A stretch of DNA of 64,000 nt from positions 72,550,308 through 72,614,307 of the forward strand of contig CM055092.1 of the NCBI GenBank assembly GCA_029204225.1, in the 5' to 3' direction. Of the stretch, positions 1 to 10,580 are shown piece after piece. A program made the position numbers and the translations under genes. The notes below the pieces were generated by a model that saw only the letters and a list, made by a program, of their open reading frames with translations, did not search any database and had not been told where the DNA came from. Numbering within the stretch: position 1 is the first letter of the stretch; every line of letters begins with the position of its first letter. This DNA is from Diphasiastrum complanatum (lineage: Eukaryota > Streptophyta > Lycopodiopsida > Lycopodiales > Lycopodiaceae).

Positions 1-486
1 TCACAATAAGAACCTTACTTAACGTCTATCCAACAAAGCAAGCAAGCATCAATCAAATCCTTACGGAGTGAAGCAACCCTTAAGCATGGCAACTAACATC
101 CAATACTAACAACAAAGTAACTACCATTCAAGCAACTAACAACTTTTGGCGAATGTAAGGACTAGACATGATATTGCATTGAAGGTGCAATTTAAGATTA
201 AGTCTGTAAATCAAGAGGCAATTAAACATACAGTCCTTAGTTTACACTTCCAGCTTCTTGTTTTAGGCAAATCAATGACTCTCTTTTGATATGCTTGATC
301 TTATCAACATGGATTTTTCCACGTAACTAGTAATAAGTGTATTGGATGCCTGAGCGTGTCTCTTTTGATGTGTTCCTAAGTCTGCAGCTCATAGATCTAA
401 ACTCATCATGTCTTTCCAGTGTTGAAATTAGTTACTGTACAAAGTCCTTACAAAGCTTCTGCAATTTGATGACTATGTTTAAGCAG
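1..486 (+). other. Intron of the phosphate transporter gene (3' part)
   Basis: The sequence upstream of the transporter exon does not encode the conserved N-terminal half of the PiT family and ends in an AG (485-486) just before the first conserved residues. I read it as the last part of an intron whose 5' end is outside the window. An open frame continues upstream to an ATG at 337, but that stretch has no family similarity. Confidence 0.6.
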
Positions 487-1305
487 TTTGTCTACAGCGC
501 ACCCAACCCAGGCCAAGCAGCTGCTGCTGCAGCACCTATAGCTGTTTTTATAGGAGTTTCTGCGTTTGCATTTACTGCTATACCACCTAATGGGAACCCC
601 CTTACTGTGGTTGCTGGAGCGTTGGCTTGTGGCACCTTAGGAGCAGTTGTCATTAGTTCTGTGATACGCAATGAACTTGGTGGTCTTCTTGGTGCTTACT
701 GTAAGTTGCCACCAGAGGATCGTCTAAATGAGAGGCCTCTGAGGTTTCTGAGTCAAGTGGTTGGTCCAACCGGAACTCAGCTCAAAATTGTATACCGAGT
801 ATTTGGATACTTACAGGTCTTGTCTGCATGCTTCATGTCGTTTGCCCATGGTGCAAACGATGTCGCAAATGCCATTGGACCTATTTCTTTTGCTCTGGGG
901 ATACTTCATGGGACAGGGATGGAAACCCAACTAAGATCATCATCAACGCAGGTGCTTGCATGGGGTGGCTTTGGAATCGTGGCTGGATTGCTTGTCTGGG
1001 GCTATAGAGTCATTGCAACAATTGGGAGTAAAATTACAGAACTCACTCCAACCAGGGGCTTTGCAGCAGAATTTGCAGCCGCAACAGTGGTTATCCTGGC
1101 ATCAAGGCTGGGCCTTCCTATCTCAGCTACCCATACTTTAGTTGGTGCTGTCATGGGAGTGGGGTTTGCAAGAGGCTTAAACAGTGTTCATGGTGAAACA
1201 GTCAGAGAAATTGTGGTTTCATGGGTGGTCACCATTCCCGTTGGAGCAACATTAGCAGTGCTGTATACTTTCCTTGTTACCAAATTGGTCCCATCAATAG
1301 TGTGA
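487..1305 (+). CDS. PHT2;1: PHT2;1-like plastid phosphate transporter, C-terminal exon (5' partial)
   Basis: The exon encodes 272 residues and a TGA stop at 1303-1305. It matches the C-terminal half of plant PHT2;1, a PiT-family cation-coupled phosphate permease of the plastid inner envelope. Visible landmarks are FVYSAPNPGQAAAAAAP at the exon start, the second PiT signature FAHGANDVANAIGP (near 841-882), then WGGFGIVAGL, GYRVIATIGSKITELTPTRG and LGLPISATHTLVGAVMGVG near the C-terminus. Several hydrophobic segments fit membrane helices. The reading frame is intact. The first GANDVANA-like repeat and the transit peptide must be in upstream exons. The exon start at 487 (phase 0) was chosen because conservation begins there directly after AG. 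Residues between the two conserved blocks differ from flowering-plant proteins as I remember them, which suits a distant plant lineage. Confidence 0.9.
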   Translation, partial: FVYSAPNPGQAAAAAAPIAVFIGVSAFAFTAIPPNGNPLTVVAGALACGTLGAVVISSVIRNELGGLLGAYCKLPPEDRLNERPLRFLSQVVGPTGTQLKIVYRVFGYLQVLSACFMSFAHGANDVANAIGPISFALGILHGTGMETQLRSSSTQVLAWGGFGIVAGLLVWGYRVIATIGSKITELTPTRGFAAEFAAATVVILASRLGLPISATHTLVGAVMGVGFARGLNSVHGETVREIVVSWVVTIPVGATLAVLYTFLVTKLVPSIV

Positions 1306-3690
1306 TCCGGCTACAGAAGTGATGCACTTCATACTTTCTACCAAACATTTGTGAAATTGAACAGCTCTGTGGACACATATTAGGGTTCTTGGAGTTGATA
1401 TTGAGTAATTTGAGTTTGTATTTGTCAATGCAATGCATTGATGGTTCAAGATACTCAATGCGAGTTTTGTTAGTGCAGTTTCCAATTTGAGCTGAGCAAA
1501 TTGTTCTTGGGCCCTGTAAACTTTTAAAGAGGTGGCTGCTGAAATTTGCACCCCTTGTTGATTTTGCAAATGGAAGTGGTAGTCAGAGTTAGAATACGAT
1601 TGAAAGTGATTGATGGGAGAAGCAAAATCCTTTAAGAATGGTGAAATCTGGCGCCATAAGTCACCTTGTCATCTTCTGAAGGTGGTGACCGCCTACTGGA
1701 AATTCCTTCAAGGCTGTGATTTCGGAAATAGTAGCATTCAGCTCTACATAAACCATCCAGGCATCCCCTTAATGTATAATGGTTGGCTTTGTTGGAGTAA
1801 ACTGACAATATTCGAGAATAATATTAAAGAATATTTCTAGTTCTGAAAGGCACATGATTTCATTTTACAGTTAGCAGCAATTTACTAATTTTGTTACAAC
1901 AGCCGAATTTATGGTGCTAAAAACACGTGCATATACGATTGTTTCACTTGATTATTGAGGTGCTTAGCAATCTAACACATTTCTTACTTAAGAAATCACA
2001 TTGGTGAAATTTTACCTTGTCAGAAGTTGATTTGAAAACGCTGCTGAATGTTACTCAAAATGAAGTTCCTGCACCTTGAAGCTTTCTATAGAAGATCAAA
2101 GCGTTTTTTGTGGGTTCCAAGCAAATTTCTTATATATAGCTGTCAGTCAAATAACCTCTGAATGGTATGGCACTTGAGAAGTTTTCAGGGTGGTTCAGTT
2201 AAATGAGAGCATCATAAGTTTTACCTCATTGGCAATTATTAGCGACTATAAGTCTGGTTGTTGGCAATATATTGGAATTTCAGCTGGTAAATAATTCTCT
2301 GTACAAAGGAAAAGATTGAGTGAGTCCCTGAAAGATCTTATTCTCTTTTTTCTGAAACTTGGATGATTTAGCTACTGGCACACAGACTTAGGCTGTTTGC
2401 CCGTGTTTCAAAGAACTCACCTTGTACCGCTCCCAGTTGGAAATGTTTCATATTTATTTATGTTGTCCTTCCCATTACTCAATAGAAGGCTGGTAGGTTT
2501 TCATTAAAGAACGTGCACATTTATTATAACCCCAAATCTATTTTGTTGGTTCCAGATTATCTGTAATTTATCTGTTTGTTCTTTAAGGAAAGTAGCTGTA
2601 ACAATATATAGAAAGATTTTCATCTATTTCTCAAGCTATTTGGAGCAAAACTCTGGCAAAAGTCCTAATAGCAGCCAGAGGACATATCCACAAAAGAGAA
2701 ATTGAGTCTACAACTTGAGGGAGAGGAAAGCAGCCCCCAACCACCAGACGGCATTAGGGACAACTCGAAGTAGTACCAACAGAAATCCATTGGAGCTTTT
2801 CTCTGTTGCTGAAGCTAACAATTTTGAAGAGCCATTCTTCTGATTTAAAATCTCAATATTGCGATATACTGTTTTTCTCTATCACAAGTATATCAAGCTC
2901 CAATTCCATACTTAACTAGTTATGCAAATTGAACAATGACCTAGGGCAGGCCATCATTTTGTTGATGACTTTTATATTATAATGACAAGTTGGATGCTGA
3001 CATGGAATGAGACTTGTTTTACAAATTGGCTGAATTATGTTTCAAACTTGTTGATACAGATTCGTGTTACATGTTTTTTTGGGCTTACTTGATGTCACCT
3101 CATGCCCAGTACAAGCCTTAACTGCATTGGGTGTATTTGTGAAGGTACAGATTCGTCTATAAAAACAGCATATGTTGGGATTTGCATGTGATTCAAGCTG
3201 GCAGTGATACAAAAATGTTTCCATATTTAAATCAAACTGTCAAGTCTGAGAGTTGATTTACATGTTGACTCATGAAAGATCACAAGGTGGCAAGACCTGA
3301 TTGTCTTGTATGCAGGAGACTCAAGGGCTCATAACAGGACACAATTGGTAATCCGGTAACTTATTAGACAAATTTGGCCTATGGCAACAAAAAGGACTAA
3401 CTAAAATGTTGTACTAAATTTTGCTTGAACAAAAACTCAGGTGCTGATTCTGCAGATATCACTTATGAGTACCAAGTTCTGGAATTGTGGAGTTGATTTG
3501 AACAAGTAGTGTATCAGCAGTTTACTGGTACTCAGATTCCCGTATGTTGTGGCTCTGCTGCAACGAATAGGGAAATGTCAAAAAAAGGAGGATGGCATTT
3601 TGCATATGTAAATTTAAACTGAAGACCTTAGCATAGTGAATCATCCAGGCTATGCGTGTACAAATTTTTTATAGTTAACCTAGGAAGTAG
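1306..3690. other. 3' UTR and intergenic sequence, no gene recognised
   Basis: This follows the transporter stop codon. The first few hundred bases are presumably 3' UTR, but I cannot fix the poly(A) site. The rest is AT-rich with only short random frames on both strands and no repeat structure I could recognise. Confidence 0.5.
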
Positions 3691-3801
3691 CATTGACTAC
3701 TAAGACTATCTTAATAAGAGGACCAATAAGAGATATCCACATAGGATGTACCCTTATTGAATATAGGGTGAAAATCCTTCACATTTTGAGACCTCCCCTC
3801 T

Positions 3802-3920
3802 CATTTACTAGATGTCATGTTGGAGGTCCCTCCGTCAAAAGGAGGAGGACATTCACTAGACGTCATGTTGGAGGTCCCTCCATCAAAAGGAGGAATGGAA
3901 GGGATGAGACATTCATTAGA
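3802..3920. repeat. Short tandem repeat, about 48 bp unit
   Basis: Two near-identical units start at 3802 and 3850 (CATTYACTAGAYGTCATGTT followed by GGAGGTCCCTCC and TCAAAAGGAGG). A third degenerate start lies at 3910. The GGAGGTCCCTCC core is itself nearly palindromic. The block lies just upstream of the transposase-like relic and may belong to the same element. Confidence 0.7.
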
Positions 3921-4049
3921 TTGTCATAATTGGATTAGATATATATAGCATAACAAAAAAAACAAAGCTTCTTAGGTACCGTAAGGATCTCTCTTTGTGG
4001 TGGTGTGAAGTGTTCTTATAACAAACATCTCAACAAGAGAAATTAGACA

Positions 4050-5731
4050 ATGTTTGTTGGTAGTTTTAAAAAGCAACGCAACATTGGAAGAATGAAAAGT
4101 CCATCTAAAACTTTTAAATGCAAATCATGTGGTGAGCCTCCCAAGTGCACTAGAATGTGTCAAGCAAAAATTTACTACTATGTACATCATGATGAATGTG
4201 TCACAAGGTTGGCTTTGCATGTTGGAATGCATGAACACATTTTTGGAAAAGAAAAGTCTTGAATACTACTTGAATCATCTAAGAAGGCAATTCAAGACAT
4301 TGCGACAACTTTTCCTACACACGGAAATAAAAAAGTAGAAAAATAAATTGCACAAGATATCATTACAAAGTATCTTATTGCAAAGGGAGAACGTTCTAGT
4401 GCAAAAGAGTTAAAGATGGACAAGTTATTTACTACATTGGAGCCCTTGACCAATAGTAGAAGGTAATTCTATACATTAGTTTCATTTATGTGCATCTATT
4501 TGAAGATGCAATTGAGAAGTGAAAGTATTGTCTCAAATTTTATAATAAGCTTGTAGATTAAAGAAATGGATCACTGAAGCTCATAAAGAGTTGTAGGTAG
4601 CAAATTTGTCAGATGACATATTGGCGCTTCTGTATTTGAGAGAACATTATTCCTATGAATTTTTTCATGGTTCTTTGTTCTATGGACAAATCCATGATGA
4701 TACAGATAGATGTTTTGTTTTTAAAATATTTGCTTATGGCCTTGCTTTGGGTGCTAAAAAAATGCAACCAAAATATGATCTTGAAAAGGCTCGTTGTTAT
4801 TTTGATCATGCGCATTGTGTAAAAGATTGGGTGACATTGGCAGTTCATGTGTATGTGACACCATGTAATTTGTTAGAGCTCCATGTCATTTTGATAATTA
4901 TTATCTATTTTTTAGAATACAATCTATGCAAACCATTGCAACTTGTGAAATGAAATCTAAAGCACAAGCAGAAATACTATTTTGGAAATTGCTTGTCAGA
5001 TTCATGGCAAAACATGGCACTGATGTACTCACATTCGGGGCCTCAAGCGAATTGTTTAGCAATTAGAACTGTGTTTGGTCAAGGACTTGAAATACATATG
5101 GAAGAAAAAGAGCATTCTTGCTTGTGGCACTTCATGGAATCTGTTCATAAACCTAGTAGCAAGTACAACAACAAAAAACTAGAGAGAAGCATATTGGATT
5201 GTTTGTACAATGGAAGAATTCATCTAGTATTCAGGAGGTTGATAAATTGTACAACAAGATATGTGATTGGCGAACTCAAGGAGATGGCAATGACAATTGT
5301 TATGAGCAACTTCTCAATTGGTTATTTGGTGGAAGAACCAAACCGCTATATGGGACAGAAAATTTGTCGTTGTGTGTTTTGAGCATAACTACATTTATTA
5401 TGATAGTATAGTTACATTTGACTCTTTGTTTATTTTTTTATTATTTTTCTACTAACTTGCAAGATTATTTGGACTGTGCCCAACTGATGTATTGATTTTA
5501 TTTGCTACCATAGATGATGGACATTGAGGATGAAGCCTTCATACCCACAACAAACCTTCCTGAGGTCAAGCATAGCAATTGGCAAAGTGCTAACTTGTAC
5601 AAACTTAGTCTATACGAGACTGTTGTTGGTGAGTTGGCCAATGCCATTCTACAAAGTATTAGAGAAAAGTAGTACCTCATAGGAAAGTACATAGGTAGTG
5701 GTCCTTCTTTTATGAACTTGGTCATATAGTA
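4050..5731 (+). pseudogene. Transposase-like repeat gene, decayed
   Basis: Several in-line + strand segments look like one protein broken by frameshifts and stops. 4050-4262 has a Cys-rich block (KCKSCGEPPKC, then C-x3-C, then an HVGMHEH stretch) resembling the WRKY/GCM-type zinc fingers of some transposases. 4606-4850 continues with a segment ending in VKDWVTLAVHVY, followed by a possible intron (GTGACA to TTTTAG). 4918-5382 carries MAKHG, then SGPQAN with AIRTVFGQG, and CLWHFMESVHK. 5514-5731 carries an acidic start, PTTNLPEVKH and KYIGSGP, with one in-frame TAG. From memory this resembles a multi-copy family in moss, lycophyte and fern genomes whose middle is a DDE-like transposase core. 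I could not identify all catalytic residues, and a decayed host gene is not excluded. Confidence 0.45.
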
Positions 5732-6340
5732 ACATCCAGAAGGAGATTTGATATTGTTGGTGCTTGTTTCAATAATATGGTTAATGATTTTGTGCATGCA
5801 TTGACCTGACAAGCCATGGTGTTCCCAATGAGGGAAATACTTGTGTTGTTCACCATAAATATCCCCACTCACAATGAAATAAAGAGACAAAGAATGTTTC
5901 TCACTGACAAGATATGGATAACAAAAGAATTCAACAATCTGGTAGACAGTTTCAACCAAGGAGACGTACCATTCCTCCAACAACATGTGGTACACCAGTC
6001 AATTTTCCAGGACATGGAAGTCATTTTCGCATTTCTCCACATGTGCAACGAGTTTAAAAAAAATGTGAAATGTTGATTGAACGAGATTGCCAGGAAAGTT
6101 GGTGGGCCATTTGTAGACTCAAAAAAGGTCATCAAGTAAAAGGTTAGGGAATGAAGAAATAAAACAGGGGCAAATGTAACAAGCCACTAGCAGTAGGCAT
6201 GGCACATCCATGTTTTTTGGAAGACGCACCCATAACAAAGGAAAAACTTCACAATTGATTTGTGATTCTATTCTTCAAATTCGAGGTGCACATGGACAGT
6301 TCATCCACAAATTATTATCAAACCAACTATGTTGCTAGAA
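5732..6340. other. No gene recognised; possible tail of the transposase relic
   Basis: The + strand from about 5980 to 6140 has short stretches that read like protein in shifting frames, but no family can be named. Minus strand open frames here overlap the relic and look like shadows. Confidence 0.3.
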
Positions 6341-6353
6341 CATTGCTGGACAA

Positions 6354-7520
6354 TTGTATAAAAAAGGGACAGATGGAATTATTTGTAGATGTCTCACTGA
6401 GGGAGAAACAACTCCCATCATTTTCCTCACCCATGAAGGAAGTGGCGATGGACATTTCTCATCAGAGACAACATCGCAAAAAATATTGTTGGCCGGATTT
6501 TGGTGGCCAACCTTATTCAAAGATACACACCAATTTCTCATGGCAGGCGATGTATGTCAACGCGCAAAATGACCACAATTCAAGGATTTCATGCCATTAA
6601 ATCCCATATTGTTAGATCAAGCATTTTTCAAATGGGAGATCGACTATGTGTGACCGATTAGCCCGGCTGCTAGATTCACACAATCTCGATATATTATAGT
6701 GGCCACTGACTATTGCACCAAGTGGGCCGAAGCTTGTGTTTTTAAAACTGCAGATGCAAAATCCACTGCTAAATTCCTTTACGAGCAGGTTATAGTATGT
6801 TTTGGATGCCCATTAGAAATTGTTAGTGATAGGGAAACACACTTACTATGATTACAGTTTTTAAATGCAGTGATCAAACACTTACTATCCACCTTCTTAG
6901 TGGTCCATAGGAAAAGTTCCTCTTATTACCCACATTGTAATGGCCAAGCTAAGTCCACTAATAAAATCTTATGCAAAATCCTTACTAAGACTATAGAGGC
7001 CAGTAGGTTTGATTGGGAATTGAAGTTACATGCCGCACTTTGGGCTTATCGCACCACCTCTAAGAAATCTACTGGATCTACCCCTTTTCAGTTGACTTAT
7101 GGCCAGGAAGCAATTATGCCAATTGAATTTTATGTTCCATCCTTACCCCTAGCTTATGATCTGCAATTGGATTCCAAACAAATCTTAGCCAATCGCCTAT
7201 TTCATCTTGAAAAGCTTTGTGAAACCCGTACCATTAGTGTCTATGCACAACAGGTTCACAAGTGTAGACAAAAAGATTGGCATGATCGTCTAATCAAGCT
7301 CAATGAGTTTAAAGAGGGGGATAAGGTGCTCCTATACCAGGCAAAAGCACATAAAGGGAAGTTAAAATTCACTGGACAAGGACCGTACATTATTGAACAG
7401 ATCTTTTCTTCCGGATATGCCCACCTTAAAACACTGGAAGGCATTCCCTTAAATACTATAGTGAATGGGAGTCGACTTAGACAGTATCATGAACACTCTT
7501 TCTATCTTGAAATGTACTAA
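6354..7520 (+). pseudogene. Ty3-type retrotransposon integrase fragment
   Basis: The order is: a zinc-binding H-H-C-C region (GDGHFSSETT, then WWPTLFKDT, then GDVCQRAK); the catalytic core with ATDYCTKWAEA and EIVSDRETH; GQAKSTNKILC, where the third acidic residue is replaced (Ty3 elements usually have GQAE); and the C-terminal domain with FKEGDKVLLYQ, KFTGQGPY and NGSRLR. Frame 6870-7520 is open; the earlier part is broken by a TGA near 6650 and shifts near 6850. The protein is clearly related to the integrase of the minus strand Tat element at 22237-23660. No RT precedes it, so this is a 5'-truncated copy that cannot be active. Confidence 0.85.
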
Positions 7521-7965
7521 TCGTACTGTTGTTCTGTGTGTCTGCATGCATGTACCCGTCTCCTTGTCGTTCTGTGCATGTAATTTTCATTTCATTTATT
7601 TTCCTTTTCTAAATTCTTCTTCTAGATCCAATCTCATTGTTTGCACATTAGTGATTAGTCGTCTACATAAAACAATTCATGCTCTGTCTCAATCTGACCT
7701 CCATTTACTTTAGATCTAGCAAACAAGTTCAGATCTATCTTGATCATATCTCCATTTTCTAAATTTCTACATCAGTTTCCAGATATAACTATCAGATCTC
7801 CCAATTTTCTAGAAAAAGAGGATCAAGTGCTAGAAAACTGCATCACTAGCATCAGAAAATCTCATATAAAATTCGCCAGCCTTCTACTCCTCATTCAGAA
7901 GACATTATCACTAAGGCGAGTTTTGTCCAATCAAAAATCGAGTCAACACTGTGATTAGAGTAAAA
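7521..7965. other. Sequence downstream of the integrase, no gene
   Basis: AT-rich sequence after the integrase stop with no conserved frame. It may be the 3' untranslated part of the same Ty3 copy. I could not find a matching LTR. Confidence 0.4.
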
Positions 7966-8120
7966 ATTCATAATCACCACGTCATCCAAAGTACAACGTT
8001 TGAAATGCTCTGTCATAACATGCTGGACTTCCTCTGATTGTTCATTGTCAAAAGGATTAGTCTTGGATCTTCGCTTAGCTTTCTTAGCAGGAATCGATCG
8101 TGGAAGTGATGGCTTCCATA
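7966..8120 (-). pseudogene. Fragment of Ty3 (Tat) gag-pol linker
   Basis: The bases closely match 25068-25225 of the Tat element in the same relative orientation (ATCACCACGTCATCC, then CTTGGATCTTCGCTTAGC). It covers the basic KKAKRRSK region just before the RT. No open frame survives. Confidence 0.65.
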
Positions 8121-8690
8121 TGAACCAAATTCATAGATGATCTATTAGGATAGAAAAAAATTATTCATCACACCATGGCCTATCTCCCATTGATCAAGTC
8201 AGATTTTCCAAAATCTTCTTCCTAAATCAACATATAAGTTCTACTTATGGTCATCCCTTACAAGCCCTAATCATTTCCCATGCAGTTACTAGAAGAGTAG
8301 TTAATGATGTAATGCCTATTACAAATCACAAGCTCCCCTTACATGCAAAACATCCAAGGCTTATTTAAACCCCCAAAGGTTTTTTTGGATAACACAAAAG
8401 AAATATCTCATGCAAAATCTCTAGACTAAGCAAAAGCCATAAATAACTTTTGAGCCATGCAATCCTCTTCTAATTCTCAAACCCTAAGAAAAGGTTCAAA
8501 AGAATAAGAGAAAAAAAATCCCAAACAGTCGCCACTCGTTCTAGAGAGAAGGCCTCTCAACCGCGGCCCTCATCGAGAGAAGAGAAAACTTTCAAGCACG
8601 ATAGTAGGCTGGATCGCGCGCTTCCACGGTCCAGTCACAGATCACATCCATTCTCCATCGCTATCCTACTGCTTCGATCTTGCTGGACAC
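8121..8690. other. Unassigned sequence between two Ty3 fragments
   Basis: No frame or repeat recognised. The stretch 8510-8660 is unusually GC-rich and purine-rich (GAGAGAAGG and CGCGGCC blocks) compared with its surroundings. Confidence 0.35.
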
Positions 8691-9985
8691 TCCTTGTAGC
8701 AATGCCCATAACCGCAGTCATGACAATATGGTACAAATTTGCCTTTGTTTGGACATTTTACAACTCTGTGATTTTCTCCACATGCAAAGCATCCAAGTGG
8801 CGCTCTGGTCCAATTTCTAGATGCATGTTGTTGTGCGACAGCATAACTAGCATATTGTTCTGAAGGACCGCTCTCATGATCATTACTGTAGTACCTCTAT
8901 AAGGTTCTGGTTCCATCAAATTAGCAGGAGGAGCCGGTTGTCTTGGTGGGGCTGGTAAAGCTAGTCTCTCTTGATACCCAAGAGCAAATTGACGAGGTTT
9001 GGCTGCAAGATCCTTTCCGTAAAGGGGTTCTCGATATCCCATATGGGCATATCATTGCTGGATAATTGAAGGATTAAAGTGGCAATAAGCAGTTTCATGG
9101 TCAGGAGAATTGCCCAGATGGCATATATTGAGTGCCATTCATTTTCTTATTGTGGACATTTGTTCACTGTGTGATTGTTCATACAAATGGAACACCAAAC
9201 GTTTTCCCTGATTTAAAAAGTCTTAGCATTTATTATTCACTTTTCCATGGAAATCTTCCAAGGCTTTGATCTTTTCATCAAATTGTGACTGCAATTTTTC
9301 CATCTGTATCTACTAGTTCTTTCCAAGTTTCTCGAACTCGTTGAGCATCATCTCTGCAGTAGTGTTGATATTCGTTGATGCAATAGTGGTGGATGTTGTA
9401 GTGGTCTACCTTGCAGCATATCAATATTCGGCTCGTCATCTGAATCTTCATCCTCCTCTCGTATTGCATTGTCCATAGCATTTTGCAAAATTGCGTACTC
9501 ATTATGGCGTTTCAACTTGCGCCTGATCCTTTTAGGTAGACCTGACAAAAACCACATAATCAAGGCATTTTCGTTAATCAGCTCAGGTTTGCACTCAGAT
9601 TTGAGGCATTTAATTTGTTCAATGTAATCTTGAACCATTTCCTGCTTTCTCATTTTAATTTTACTTAAAAGTAGGAGAGGATTTTTCATAAATTTCTGAT
9701 ATGGACCGTGTGATAAGGGCTCATTTAATAGTTTCCCAATCTGTACGTTCAGTTTCATCTTAATTATAATACCAATCTTGTGCTGCACCCGTTAATGCCA
9801 TTGGAAATAGCCTAAGTTTATCTTGAGAGAAAACTTCGGCATAGATTTCACAAGATTTCGCATAGATCTGGAGAAATCTAACTGGATCTGTTCATCCATT
9901 GTATTTGGGTAGATCCAAATGGGGTGATCTCCTAACAATGATTGGATTGACTTCCTGAGGAGCACCTCCGGGAGTAGCCACTTTT
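8690..9985 (-). pseudogene. Ty3 (Tat) gag remnant with several zinc knuckles
   Basis: Read on the minus strand, this begins with ATPGGAPQEVNPIIVRR and runs through the gag core (open at 9348-9788, with PELINENALIMWFLSGLPKRI). It matches the gag of the Tat element (25525-26588). Where that gag has ATG, this copy has GTG. The C-terminal part carries knuckle-like motifs of the C-x2-C-x3-H-x4-C type: CSICMNNHTVNKC, CFACGENHRVVKC and CHDCGYGHCYKEC, plus a weaker one (SPDHETAYC). Frameshifts separate them. The Tat element itself diverges right after the shared ENVWC residues and shows no such knuckles. Confidence 0.75.
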
Positions 9986-10124
9986 ACAAATTACAATAAG
10001 CAAACAATGAGATTCAAAGATATGAACATCTTTAGACCTGAACCTCTGGAAATACTTCCTCTCAAACATATGATCTAGATCCAACAAGATATCATCAATG
10101 CTTGATCTCAATCTTCCACAAAGG

Positions 10125-10580
10125 TTAGTGAAGACAATGCCACCAATCACGATCATAAATCAAAAGATAAATTCCAAACTTTCCATCCAACATGAGTAGG
10201 TGAAGATGAGTATCAAACCTAATAAATTCAGCCAACTTGAGTCCATAACAAATCTCAATAAGCTCACCAATGAGATCTCCCTTGCCTTGAAGAAATTGCC
10301 TTTCGATTTGCTCCATGTAGTCTTCTCCAACCAACCTTTTGCCATTTCGACCATGAATGATCAATTCATAATCATAGGATCCTTTGAGTTGATGAAGAGA
10401 TGTGAGATCCATGCCTTGGATCTTCCCAAGAACCAATCTTCCACTGCTCTTCCCTTCATAAGACTCCCTCTTAATGATTGCATCATAAGAAGTAGAAACC
10501 TCAAAAACATTAGAAGCCATGAAAAAAATTGTTAGTACCTTCAAGATAAGGATGATTGAACTATTCTCTTTTTTATACAA
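10125..10580 (-). CDS. Unrecognised open frame upstream of the gag remnant
   Basis: A 151-codon open frame, with a second ATG 22 residues in (MASNVFEV). The product is mixed charged and hydrophobic and ends IYDRDWWHCLH. It contains GRLVLGKIQGMDLTSLHQLK and a stretch rich in E, L and I near the end. I recognise no family. It is on the same strand as the gag remnant and lies about 140 bases upstream of it. It could be part of the element, a captured host fragment, or chance, but its composition is more protein-like than the other short frames nearby. Confidence 0.25.
   Translation of the reverse strand: MYKKENSSIILILKVLTIFFMASNVFEVSTSYDAIIKRESYEGKSSGRLVLGKIQGMDLTSLHQLKGSYDYELIIHGRNGKRLVGEDYMEQIERQFLQGKGDLIGELIEICYGLKLAEFIRFDTHLHLLMLDGKFGIYLLIYDRDWWHCLH

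Noticed and set aside
337-486. ATG and open frame upstream of the phosphate transporter exon
   Set aside because: The 50 residues share nothing with the PiT family, and an AG at 485-486 precedes the first conserved residue. It is intron read through.
5498-5995. 165-codon minus strand open frame
   Set aside because: It lies opposite the + strand transposase relic, whose + reading is more protein-like (PTTNLPEVKH, KYIGSGP). No family resemblance on the minus strand.
10200-10535. 111-codon + strand frame
   Set aside because: Antisense shadow of the minus strand frame at 10125-10580.
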